A stretch of DNA of 64,000 bases. Origin: Streptomyces misionensis. Lineage in GTDB: Bacteria > Actinomycetota > Actinomycetes > Streptomycetales > Streptomycetaceae. Each line of letters begins with the position of its first letter. Positions within the stretch are counted from its first letter, which is position 1. Of this stretch, positions 1-7,774 are shown one piece after another. Location: assembly GCF_007896895.1 (NCBI RefSeq), contig NZ_VOGW01000161.1:1-64000 (forward strand). The letters run 5' to 3'. The translations under genes were made by a program, and so were the position numbers. The notes beneath the pieces are model-generated. The model saw only the letters and a program-made list of their open reading frames with translations. It was not told the origin of the DNA and did no database searches.

Positions 1-318
1 CGCATGCGCGGTGACGGTCACCTCGACCTTCACCGTCTTCGTCGCGGTGACCGTGGGCGCGGGCTCGGGCGCCGCCGTCTCCGTGGCCGTCGCGGTCACC
101 GTGGCGGTGGCGGTGACCGTGGCGGTCGGCCGCACCTTGGCGGCCGCCGGCTGCGCGTCGGTCCCGCCGCCCTGGCCGCCGGCGCCGGCTCCGATGCCGA
201 GGCAGAAGGCGAGTCCGATCGCCGGCAGCACGTACCGCTTCCGCGCCCATCGCGCAGACGTGCGCACGGGCGGCCGGGGCGGTTGTGGCGGCATGGCGTA
301 CGGATACGGACTGCTCAT
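1..318 (-). CDS. Membrane-anchored Thr/Val-rich protein, C-terminus cut by window edge
   Basis: The reverse strand is open from an ATG at 318 to the window edge, giving 106 visible residues and no stop. The start is supported by a GGGGGAAC ribosome-binding stretch just upstream. The protein begins with a short Pro-rich cytoplasmic segment (residues 1-28), then a hydrophobic membrane segment (about 29-46, VLPAIGLAFCLGIGAGAG), then an extracytoplasmic low-complexity stretch of TVTAT-type repeats. Streptomyces proteins with this architecture often carry a C-terminal excalibur or other small extracellular domain, but that part lies outside the window, so no function is assigned. A PHO-box-like set of 11-nt repeats lies just upstream (358-390). 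Confidence 0.75.
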   Translation of the reverse strand, partial: MSSPYPYAMPPQPPRPPVRTSARWARKRYVLPAIGLAFCLGIGAGAGGQGGGTDAQPAAAKVRPTATVTATATVTATATETAAPEPAPTVTATKTVKVEVTVTAHA

Positions 319-357
319 GCGTTCCCCCAAGGTGAGTAGAAGGTAAGACAGTAGCTC

Positions 358-390
358 CGGTCGTGATGTTCATGTGAAGTTTCCGTGAAG
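358..390 (-). promoter_or_regulatory. Candidate PHO box (three 11-nt direct repeat units)
   Basis: Read on the reverse strand, three contiguous 11-nt units begin CTTCACGG, CTTCACAT and CATCACGA. This is the spacing and TTCAC core of the direct repeat units bound by the response regulator PhoP in Streptomyces (consensus GTTCACC plus four bases). It sits about 40 bp upstream of the ATG at 318, a plausible -35 position. The third unit is weak and no binding data exist, so this is a sequence match only. Confidence 0.4.
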
Positions 391-459
391 CAGTCGCCTG
401 TTCGTGATGGAGTGGGGGTGGCGCTGCGAAACAGGCGTCGAACGGCCAAAGAGCGCAGT

Positions 460-477
460 TCCGGCGCATGCGCCGGA
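460..477. repeat. Perfect 18-bp palindrome between divergent genes
   Basis: TCCGGCGCATGCGCCGGA is a perfect palindrome without a spacer, lying in the 258-bp gap between the divergent genes starting at 318 and 577. It could be a regulator site or could form a small hairpin. Nothing in it identifies the binding protein. Confidence 0.4.
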
Positions 478-576
478 TTCCCGCGATGTGGGCCCGTGTT
501 GCCTCGAAAGCCGCAACAGTGATCGAATGAACCTTCGACAGCAGAAGATGTCGAGGCGTACAGGGGTGTGTCGTAG

Positions 577-1458
577 ATGTTCGGCCGCTGGCTGGGTGAT
601 CGGACGAACCGGATGCAGCAGGCGGGCCCCCTGGGGGCGGTTCGGACACCGCCCGGCGCGGGGGTGCTCGGCTGCCGGGTGGTCGACCCGGTCGACCACC
701 CGGTCGCCGGGGCCGAGTTCACGGTGAGCGACCCGATGGGCCGCAAGGTGGTGGCGGGCGGCACGGACCCGTACGGGACGTTCCTGACGACCGTGCCGGC
801 CGGGGAGTACCGGCTCGCGGTGTCCGCCGAGGGGTACGCGCCCTACCGGGCCACCGCGCTGGTCGCCGAGGGCACCCTCGCCTCGCTGGGCGACGTCACC
901 CTCCAGCTCGCCCCGCCGCCCGAGCCGCCGGCGCCGGGCGAGTGGGAGGTGGACCCCGCGCACTCCTCGATCGCCTTCACCGCCCGGCACATCGGACTGG
1001 CCCGCGTCCACGGCCGGTTCGACTCCTTCGCGGGAGCCGTGCGGATCGCCGAGCGGATCGAGCGGTCGGCGATGCACGTGGTGATCGACGCGGCGTCCAT
1101 CGACACCGGGGTCCGGATGCGCGACGACCACCTGCGCTCGGGAGACTTCCTGGACGTACAGCGGTTCCCGACGCTGGAGTTCTACAGCGACCGGTTCGCG
1201 CACAAGGGCGGCAACCGCTGGGCGGTCACCGGGGCGCTGTCGCTGCACGGCGTGACCCGCACGGTGACGCTCGACACCGAGTACCTGGGGGTCGGCAACG
1301 GCATCGAGGGCGAGACCCGGGCCGCCTGCCGGGCCACCACCGAACTGCACCGCGACGACTTCACGGTCAGCTGGCAGTCGATGCTGGCCCGGGGGATCGC
1401 GGTGGTGGGCCCGAGCATCCGCGTCGACCTGGACGTGCAGATAGTGCCCAAGGGCTGA
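577..1458 (+). CDS. YceI family protein with N-terminal carboxypeptidase-regulatory-like domain
   Basis: This 293-residue protein has two parts. Residues about 25-108 resemble a carboxypeptidase regulatory-like (transthyretin-type) beta-sandwich (VVDPVDHPVAGAEFTVSDP, then YGTFLTTVPAGEYRLAVSAEGY). Residues about 118-290 are a YceI lipocalin-like domain, which binds isoprenoid-type lipids in characterised members; its hallmarks WEVDPAHSSIAFTARH, GDFLDVQRFPTLEF and LSLHGVTRTVTL are all present. No signal peptide is visible, so it is predicted cytoplasmic. The beta-sandwich plus YceI fusion is common in Streptomyces. The ATG at 577 is the first plausible start, although it has only a weak ribosome-binding site. 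The lipid ligand is unknown. Confidence 0.85.
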   Translation: MFGRWLGDRTNRMQQAGPLGAVRTPPGAGVLGCRVVDPVDHPVAGAEFTVSDPMGRKVVAGGTDPYGTFLTTVPAGEYRLAVSAEGYAPYRATALVAEGTLASLGDVTLQLAPPPEPPAPGEWEVDPAHSSIAFTARHIGLARVHGRFDSFAGAVRIAERIERSAMHVVIDAASIDTGVRMRDDHLRSGDFLDVQRFPTLEFYSDRFAHKGGNRWAVTGALSLHGVTRTVTLDTEYLGVGNGIEGETRAACRATTELHRDDFTVSWQSMLARGIAVVGPSIRVDLDVQIVPKG

Positions 1459-1499
1459 CCTGGCGAATCGCTCCCGGACGGGTGCCGGACAATGGCGGC

Positions 1500-1745
1500 G
1501 TGAGCGATGTGAGACACGTGCTGGTGCTGCCCGACCGGGACGCCGCCGAGGAGGCGGCCGAGGCGCTCGGGGAGCGGTTCGGCCTGGACGAGGAGCCCCG
1601 GCTGCTCCGCGACGCCCTGGCCGGTGAGGACGACGCCGAGGACGCGCAGTGGCTGGTCGTACTGGCCGACGAGGAGGAGCGGCTGGACCCCCGGGAGCTG
1701 GACGCCTTCGCGGGGGAGTGGGACGGCTGGCGCGAGGAGCCGTAG
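1500..1745 (+). CDS. Small acidic conserved protein (81 aa)
   Basis: A GTG start at 1500 opens an 81-residue, strongly acidic protein (VSDVRHVLVLPDRDAAEEAAEALGERF at the N-terminus, given here only to anchor the frame in two pieces: VSDVRHVLVLPDRDAAEE then AAEALGERF). It predicts as a compact alpha/beta fold with an LVVLADEEERLDP segment. It lies between the YceI gene and holA on the same strand with short gaps. I do not recognise a characterised family. The codon bias is typical Streptomyces coding sequence, which supports a real gene. Confidence 0.7.
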   Translation: MSDVRHVLVLPDRDAAEEAAEALGERFGLDEEPRLLRDALAGEDDAEDAQWLVVLADEEERLDPRELDAFAGEWDGWREEP

Positions 1746-1820
1746 GCCGCCGGGGCCCCGGGGGCGCGGTGCGGACCGTGGCCGGGGGCGTTGTCGGTGG
1801 GGCGTGGGATGCTTGGTGCG

Positions 1821-2810
1821 ATGGCCAGGAAGACTGCGAATGACGACCCTCTCGCCCCGGTGACCGTTGCCGTGGGCCAGGAGGACCTGCTGCTCGACCG
1901 TGCGGTGCGGGAGGTGGTGGCCGCCGCCCGGGCCGCCGACCCCGACACGGACGTCCGGGATCTGACCCCGGACCAGTTGCAGCCCGGCACCCTCGCCGAG
2001 CTGACCAGCCCCTCGCTGTTCGCCGAGCGCAAGGTCGTCGTCGTGCGCGGCGCGCAGGACCTGTCGGCCGACACCGTCAAGGACGTGAAGGCGTACCTCG
2101 GCTCGCCCGCCGAGGAGATCACGCTCGTGCTGCTGCACGCGGGCGGCGCCAAGGGCAAGGGCCTGCTGGACGCCGCGCGCAAGGCGGGGGCGCGCGAGGT
2201 GGCCTGCCCGAAGATGACCAAGCCGGCGGACCGGCTGGCGTTCGTGCGCGGGGAGTTCCGCACGGCGGGGCGGTCGGCGACCCCCGAGGCGTGCCAGGCG
2301 CTGTGCGACGCCATCGGCAGCGATCTGCGCGAGCTGGCGTCCGCCGTGACCCAGCTGGTCGCGGACATCGAGGGCACGATCGACGAGGCCGTCGTCGGGC
2401 GCTACTACACCGGCCGGGCCGAGGCCTCCAGCTTCACGGTCGCGGACCGCGCGGTGGAGGGGCGTACCGCCGAGGCGCTGGAGGCGCTGCGCTGGTCGCT
2501 GGCGACGGGGGTGGCCCCGGTGATGATCACCAGTGTGCTGGCCCAGGGCGTGCGGGCGATCGGGAAGCTGTCCTCCGCGCGCGGGGGGCGCCCCGCGGAC
2601 CTCGCCCGGGAGCTGGGGATGCCGCCGTGGAAGATCGACCGGGTGCGCCAGCAGATGCGGGGGTGGACGCCGGACGGCGTCTCGGTCGCCATGCGGGCGG
2701 TCGCCGAGGCGGACGCGGGCGTGAAGGGCGGAGGGGACGACCCCGAGTACGCGCTGGAGAAGGCGGTCGTGGTGATCGCGCGGGCCGCCCGCTCGCGCGG
2801 CCGGGGATAG
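1821..2810 (+). CDS. holA: DNA polymerase III subunit delta
   Basis: The product (329 residues) is the delta subunit of the DnaX clamp-loader complex, which opens the beta sliding clamp for loading onto primed DNA. The N-terminal domain carries the AAA+-like fold without a functional Walker A, as is normal for delta; LFAERKVVVVRG is the characteristic clamp-contact region motif. The C-terminal collar domain includes RAIGKLSSARGG and PPWKIDRVRQQ. The ATG at 1821 (MARKTANDDPLAPVTVAV) was chosen because homology begins there; in-frame starts at 1791 and 1809 add a few residues. A strong bidirectional terminator follows at 2873. Confidence 0.93.
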   Translation: MARKTANDDPLAPVTVAVGQEDLLLDRAVREVVAAARAADPDTDVRDLTPDQLQPGTLAELTSPSLFAERKVVVVRGAQDLSADTVKDVKAYLGSPAEEITLVLLHAGGAKGKGLLDAARKAGAREVACPKMTKPADRLAFVRGEFRTAGRSATPEACQALCDAIGSDLRELASAVTQLVADIEGTIDEAVVGRYYTGRAEASSFTVADRAVEGRTAEALEALRWSLATGVAPVMITSVLAQGVRAIGKLSSARGGRPADLARELGMPPWKIDRVRQQMRGWTPDGVSVAMRAVAEADAGVKGGGDDPEYALEKAVVVIARAARSRGRG

Positions 2811-2872
2811 CCGCTTCCCCGCTCCGGAGGCCGAAAGCCGAAAACACCGGGTCGGAAACCGAGGGCCGAACG

Positions 2873-2924
2873 CCGAAAACCCCGCCACCCGCCCTGGGGA
2901 AGGGAAGGGTGCCGGGGTTTTCGG
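2873..2924. terminator. Bidirectional hairpin terminator between holA and rpsT
   Basis: Arms 2873-2890 and 2907-2924 are complementary over 17 of 18 positions (CCGAAAACCCCG against CGGGGTTTTCGG at the base) with a 16-nt loop. The A run in one arm and T run in the other make it usable from both sides. It lies between the convergent holA and rpsT genes. Confidence 0.8.
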
Positions 2925-3050
2925 TGCAAAGCTGTCGAGCCCGTTCCCGCGTGGCGAACGCAGGCCGCGAACAGGCTCTGGGTGCCGGTCGGGAGCGGAT
3001 GAGAGAGGGCCCGCTCTGGGTCCTTCCGGCGGTCAGATCAAAGGGAGAAC

Positions 3051-3317
3051 TCAGCCCTTGAGGGTCGCGACCTTGGAAGCAAGCGCCGACTTCTTGTTGG
3101 CGGCCTGGTTCTTGTGGATGACGCCCTTGGAGACGGCCTTGTCGAGGGCACGCGCGGCGGCGCGCTGCAGCTCGGTGGCCTTCTCGAGGTCACCCGCGGC
3201 AGCGGCCTCACGGGCCTTGCGGATCGCGGTCTTCAGGGAGGACTTGACGGCCTTGTTGCGCAGCCGAGCCTTCTCGTTGGTCTTGATCCGCTTGATCTGG
3301 GACTTGATGTTCGCCAC
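3051..3317 (-). CDS. rpsT: 30S ribosomal protein S20
   Basis: The 88-residue, Lys/Ala/Arg-rich protein is bS20, which binds the 5' domain and helix 44 of 16S rRNA early in small-subunit assembly. It starts [20 protein letters not shown] and is all-helical, with the usual length of 85-90 residues. The gene is transcribed away from lepA, from a shared 225-bp divergent region, and converges on holA with a hairpin terminator between them. In many bacteria S20 represses its own translation; nothing here shows that directly. Confidence 0.97.
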   Translation of the reverse strand: MANIKSQIKRIKTNEKARLRNKAVKSSLKTAIRKAREAAAAGDLEKATELQRAAARALDKAVSKGVIHKNQAANKKSALASKVATLKG

Positions 3318-3542
3318 GAAGGAGCCTTTTCAGGTTCAGGCACGGGGCCGCACGGGTCCCGCACCGGTGATCCAAAATTTCTCTGACGTGCCTCGGCCGA
3401 GAGGGCATGAGGCACAGCCATCTACAGTACCAGTGGCCCCGCGACCGGCCCAAAACGCCCCTCGGTCCCTCCGCGTGGGACCATGGAGACTACGTATCGA
3501 TCCGACCCGAGGCATAAGGCGCCTCAAGAGACAGGACCCTGC

Positions 3543-5417
3543 GTGCCCGCGACCCCTAACCATGTGCCCGAGCCGAGCCGTACCGACCCGGCTCTGATCC
3601 GCAACTTCTGCATCATCGCGCACATCGACCACGGCAAGTCCACGCTCGCCGACCGGATGCTCCAGCTGACCGGTGTGGTCGAGCAGCGGCAGATGCGTGC
3701 TCAGTACCTCGACCGGATGGACATCGAGCGCGAGCGCGGCATCACGATCAAGTCCCAGGCGGTGCGTCTGCCCTGGGCCCCGACCGAGGGCCCGGACCAG
3801 GGCACGACGCACATCCTCAACATGATCGACACCCCGGGGCACGTCGACTTCACCTATGAGGTCTCGCGGTCGCTGGCCGCCTGCGAGGGGACCATCCTCC
3901 TCGTCGACGCCGCCCAGGGCATCGAGGCGCAGACCCTCGCCAACCTCTACCTGGCGATGGAGAACGACCTCACGATCATCCCCGTGCTCAACAAGATCGA
4001 CCTGCCGGCCGCCCAGCCGGAGAAGTTCGCCGAGGAGCTGGCGAACCTGGTCGGCTGCGAGCCGGACGACGTGCTCAAGGTCTCCGCGAAGACCGGTCTC
4101 GGCGTCGACGCGCTGCTCGACAAGGTCGTCAAGGAGATCCCGGCCCCGGTCGGCGTCGCCGACGCGCCCGCCCGCGCGATGATCTTCGACTCGGTCTACG
4201 ACTCCTACCGCGGCGTCGTGACGTACGTCCGTGTCATCGACGGCCAGCTCAACAAGCGCGAGCGCATCAAGATGATGTCGACCGGCGCCACCCACGAGCT
4301 GCTGGAGATCGGCGTCAGCTCGCCCGAGATGCTGCCGGCCGACGGCCTCGGCGTCGGCGAGGTGGGCTATCTGATCACCGGTGTGAAGGACGTCCGTCAG
4401 TCCAAGGTCGGTGACACCGTCACCAGCCAGCACAAGGGCGCCACCGAGGCCCTCGGCGGCTACAAGGACCCCAAGCCGATGGTGTTCTCGGGCCTGTACC
4501 CGCTGGACGGCTCGGACTACCCGGAGCTGCGCGAGGCCCTGGACAAGCTCCAGCTCAACGACGCGGCCCTGGTCTACGAGCCGGAGACCTCCGCCGCCCT
4601 CGGCTTCGGCTTCCGCGTCGGCTTCCTCGGCCTGCTGCACCTGGACGTGATCCGGGAGCGCCTGGAGCGCGAGTTCGGCCTCGACCTGATCGCCACCGCC
4701 CCCAACGTGGTCTACCGCGTGGTCATGGAGGACGGCAGCGAGCACACGGTCACCAACCCGAGCGAGTTCCCCGAGGGGAAGATCGACGAGGTCTTCGAGC
4801 CGGTCGTGCGGGCGACGATCCTCGCGCCCACCGAGTTCATCGGCGCGATCATGGAGCTGTGCCAGACCCGGCGCGGCACCCTGCTCGGCATGGACTACCT
4901 CTCCGAGGACCGCGTCGAGATCCGCTACACCCTCCCGCTCGCGGAGATCGTCTTCGACTTCTTCGACCAGCTGAAGTCCAAGACCCGCGGCTACGCCTCG
5001 CTCGACTACGAGCCCACCGGCGAGCAGGCCAGCAGCCTCGTCAAGGTCGACATCCTGCTGCACGGCGACAAGGTCGACGCCTTCTCGGCGATCACCCACA
5101 AGGACCAGGCGTACGCGTACGGCGTGCGGCTCGTCGCCAAGCTCAGGGAGCTGATCCCGCGGCAGAGCTTCGAGGTGCCGGTGCAGGCCGCCATCGGCTC
5201 CCGGGTCATCGCCCGCGAGACCATCCGCGCCATCCGCAAGGACGTCCTCGCCAAGTGCTACGGCGGTGACATCTCCCGTAAGCGGAAGCTGCTGGAGAAG
5301 CAGAAGGAAGGCAAGAAGCGGATGAAGATGGTGGGTTCGGTGGAGGTTCCGCAGGAGGCCTTCATCGCCGTCCTGTCCAGCGATGACAGCGCGGGGTCGG
5401 GCAAGGGCAAGAAGTAA
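3543..5417 (+). CDS. lepA: Elongation factor 4 (LepA) GTPase
   Basis: This 624-residue translational GTPase acts on stalled or mis-translocated ribosomes. The G domain (residues about 17-205) shows G1 [10 protein letters not shown]3 DTPGHVDF and G4 NKID. EF-G-like domains II, III and V follow, and the LepA-specific C-terminal domain ends [16 protein letters not shown], all family hallmarks. The GTG at 3543 was chosen; the upstream ATG at 3483 would add 20 residues without homology. A hairpin terminator at 5458 separates it from the acyl-CoA synthetase gene. Confidence 0.97.
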   Translation: MPATPNHVPEPSRTDPALIRNFCIIAHIDHGKSTLADRMLQLTGVVEQRQMRAQYLDRMDIERERGITIKSQAVRLPWAPTEGPDQGTTHILNMIDTPGHVDFTYEVSRSLAACEGTILLVDAAQGIEAQTLANLYLAMENDLTIIPVLNKIDLPAAQPEKFAEELANLVGCEPDDVLKVSAKTGLGVDALLDKVVKEIPAPVGVADAPARAMIFDSVYDSYRGVVTYVRVIDGQLNKRERIKMMSTGATHELLEIGVSSPEMLPADGLGVGEVGYLITGVKDVRQSKVGDTVTSQHKGATEALGGYKDPKPMVFSGLYPLDGSDYPELREALDKLQLNDAALVYEPETSAALGFGFRVGFLGLLHLDVIRERLEREFGLDLIATAPNVVYRVVMEDGSEHTVTNPSEFPEGKIDEVFEPVVRATILAPTEFIGAIMELCQTRRGTLLGMDYLSEDRVEIRYTLPLAEIVFDFFDQLKSKTRGYASLDYEPTGEQASSLVKVDILLHGDKVDAFSAITHKDQAYAYGVRLVAKLRELIPRQSFEVPVQAAIGSRVIARETIRAIRKDVLAKCYGGDISRKRKLLEKQKEGKKRMKMVGSVEVPQEAFIAVLSSDDSAGSGKGKK

Positions 5418-5457
5418 CCGGGGCCGGTATCCGGTCAGCCGCCCAAAACGGACACCA

Positions 5458-5491
5458 GGGGGCCCGTCGTGCGAAAGCGCGGCGGGCCCCC
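5458..5491 (+). terminator. Hairpin terminator after lepA
   Basis: GGGGGCCCG (5458-5466) pairs perfectly with CGGGCCCCC (5483-5491). There is no U tract, as is usual for Streptomyces terminators. It lies 40 nt after the lepA stop codon. Confidence 0.65.
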
Positions 5492-5594
5492 GCGTGTACA
5501 CGGCGTCACCCGGCGGGGCGAGCGCGGGGAAAGAGACAGGCCGAAGCCCCTTACGCAGCGGGCACTCGCGCCTTACCCTGATGCCTGCTCGATA

Positions 5595-5611
5595 GTTACT
5601 CGCGAGTTAAA
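5595..5611. promoter_or_regulatory. Palindromic operator candidate upstream of acyl-CoA synthetase
   Basis: ACTCGCGAGT (5598-5607) is a perfect 10-bp palindrome within GTTACTCGCGAGTTAAC, and a second half-site GAGTTAAC occurs at 5631-5638. The region is markedly richer in A and T than its surroundings, as expected of a promoter. A TetR-type lipid regulator is a reasonable guess, but no regulator gene lies alongside. Confidence 0.45.
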
Positions 5612-5687
5612 CAAGCCCGAACACCACCGTGAGTTAACCCAGCCGCACCGAGTACCAGCCGCGCTGTCGCGGGCCCCGGAGGATGTC

Positions 5688-7562
5688 GTGAGCGACACAC
5701 AGACCCTGATCGAGAACCGTCCGCCGTCCGTCGCGGCCCTCTTCCTGGAGCGCGTGGCGGCCACACCGGACGCCGAGGCCTACCGCTACCCGGTGCCCCC
5801 CGCGTCCGGCCAGGGCCCCGACGACTGGAAGTCGCTGAGCTGGGCGGAGGCGGCCGAGCGGGTCCACGCCATCGCGGCCGGCCTGATCGAGCTGGGCATC
5901 CGGCCCGAGCAGCGGGTGGCGCTCGCCTCCTCCACCCGTGTGGAGTGGATCCTCGCCGACCTCGGCATCATGTGCGCCGGCGGCGCCACCACCACGATCT
6001 ACCCGCAGACCAACGCCGACGAATCCGCGTTCATCCTCTCCGACTCCGAGAGCCGGGTGCTGATCGCGGAGGACGCCGCCCAGGTCGCCAAGGCCGCCGA
6101 GAAGCGCGCCGAGCTGCCCGAGCTGACCAAGGTCGTCGTCATCGACCCGGCGGGCGTGGAGGGCGACGACTGGGTGATCACCCTGGACGAGCTGGAGAAG
6201 CGCGGCGCGGCCCATCTGGAGCAGCACCCGCAGCTGATCAAGGAGCGGGTCGGCGCCCTCACCAAGGACCAGCTCGCCACCCTCATCTACACCTCCGGCA
6301 CCACCGGCCGCCCCAAGGGCGTGCGCCTGCCGCACGACAACTGGTCGTACATGGCCAGGGCCATCTCCGCGACCGGGCTGCTCGGGCCCGACGACGTGCA
6401 GTACCTGTGGCTGCCGCTCGCGCACGTCTTCGGCAAGGTGCTCACCTCCGGGCAGATCGAGATCGGGCACGTCACCGCCGTGGACGGGCGCGTCGACAAG
6501 ATCATCGAGAACCTGCCGGTGGTGCAGCCGACGTACATGGCCGCGGTGCCGCGCATCTTCGAGAAGGTCTACAACGGCGTCGCCGCCAAGGCCCGCGAGG
6601 GCGGCGCGGCCAAGTACAAGATCTTCCAGTGGGCCGCCGAGGTCGCCCGCGAGTACGCCAGGACGGAGCAGGACAACTTCCGGCGCACCGGCAACCGCGC
6701 CGTGCCCTTCGGCCTCGCCGCCAAGCACAAGGTCGCCGACACCCTCGTCTTCGCCAAGATCCGCGAGGCCTTCGGCGGCCGGCTGCGCGCCTGTGTCTCC
6801 GGCGCCTCCGCGCTCGCCCCGGAGATCGGCTACTTCTTCGCCGGTGCCGGCATCCACGTCCTAGAGGGCTACGGCCTCACCGAGTCCTCCGCGGCCTCCT
6901 TCGTCAACCCCGGCGAGGCCTACCGCACCGGCACGGTCGGCAAGCCGCTGCCCGGCACCGAGGTGCGCATCGCCGACGACGGCGAGATCCTGCTGCGCGG
7001 CCCCGGCATCATGCAGGGCTATCACAAGCTGCCCGACAAGACCGCCGAGGTGCTGGAGTCCGACGGCTGGTTCCACACCGGCGACATCGGCGAACTCTCG
7101 CCCGACGGCTATCTGCGCATCACCGACCGCAAGAAGGACCTCATCAAGACCTCCGGCGGCAAGTACGTCGCCCCGGCGGAGGTGGAGGGCCAGTTCAAGG
7201 CGGTCTGCCCGTACGTCTCCAACATCCTCGTGCACGGCGCCGACCGGAACTACTGCACCGCCCTCATCGCCCTCGACGAGATCGCGATCATGGAGTGGGC
7301 GAAGGAGAACGGCCTGGAAGGCAAGGCGTACGCCGAGGTCGTGGCCGCGCCGGCGACGGTCGAGATGGTCGACGGCTACGTCCAGCAGCTCAACGCCGGG
7401 CTCCAGCGCTGGCAGACCATCAAGAAGTTCCGGCTGCTGCCGCGGGACCTCGACGTGGAGCACGGCGAGATCACGCCGAGCCTGAAGCTGAAGCGGCCGG
7501 TGGTGGAGCGGGAGTACAAGGGGCTCATCGACGAGATGTACGCGGGGGCGCGGGAGAAGTAG
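5688..7562 (+). CDS. Long-chain fatty acid-CoA ligase (FadD15-like)
   Basis: The 624-residue enzyme belongs to the ANL adenylating superfamily and activates fatty acids to acyl-CoA through an acyl-AMP. The AMP-binding P-loop YTSGTTGRPKG, the EGYGLTESSA motif, GWFHTGDIG and the C-terminal ITDRKKDLIKTSGGKY hinge motif are all intact. The length and order match the FadD15/FAA1 group. The GTG at 5688 follows a GGAGGAT ribosome-binding site with good spacing, which decides the start against longer in-frame options. The preceding AT-rich region holds an operator-like palindrome. Chain-length preference cannot be read from the sequence. Confidence 0.93.
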   Translation: MSDTQTLIENRPPSVAALFLERVAATPDAEAYRYPVPPASGQGPDDWKSLSWAEAAERVHAIAAGLIELGIRPEQRVALASSTRVEWILADLGIMCAGGATTTIYPQTNADESAFILSDSESRVLIAEDAAQVAKAAEKRAELPELTKVVVIDPAGVEGDDWVITLDELEKRGAAHLEQHPQLIKERVGALTKDQLATLIYTSGTTGRPKGVRLPHDNWSYMARAISATGLLGPDDVQYLWLPLAHVFGKVLTSGQIEIGHVTAVDGRVDKIIENLPVVQPTYMAAVPRIFEKVYNGVAAKAREGGAAKYKIFQWAAEVAREYARTEQDNFRRTGNRAVPFGLAAKHKVADTLVFAKIREAFGGRLRACVSGASALAPEIGYFFAGAGIHVLEGYGLTESSAASFVNPGEAYRTGTVGKPLPGTEVRIADDGEILLRGPGIMQGYHKLPDKTAEVLESDGWFHTGDIGELSPDGYLRITDRKKDLIKTSGGKYVAPAEVEGQFKAVCPYVSNILVHGADRNYCTALIALDEIAIMEWAKENGLEGKAYAEVVAAPATVEMVDGYVQQLNAGLQRWQTIKKFRLLPRDLDVEHGEITPSLKLKRPVVEREYKGLIDEMYAGAREK

Positions 7563-7619
7563 CGGGCGCGGGAGCCGCCGGCGAGCGCGGGAGACGCGAC
7601 GCGGCATGGGAGAGCCGCG

Positions 7620-7643
7620 GGACCCCGGACGGCCGCGGGGTCC
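7620..7643 (+). terminator. Hairpin after acyl-CoA synthetase gene
   Basis: GGACCCCG (7620-7627) pairs with CGGGGTCC (7636-7643) over an 8-nt loop. It lies about 60 nt past the stop codon at 7562 and has no U tract, so it is a plausible Streptomyces terminator. Confidence 0.45.
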
Positions 7644-7774
7644 GGGAGGCGCGGGGGAAGGGAGTGCTCGAAAGGCGTCGCCTTTCAGTCCTGTCGTAGC
7701 ACGGTTCTCGGCCAGGAGTGGGCAGTTCGGTGACTTCACGCTTATGCGTGACACCCGTCTGTCACCCTGGCCGC

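Noticed and set aside
370-1350. Long reverse-strand ORFs over the YceI gene
   Set aside because: They are mirror frames of a high-G+C gene, with Arg/Gly/Val-biased composition, no homology and no ribosome-binding sites.
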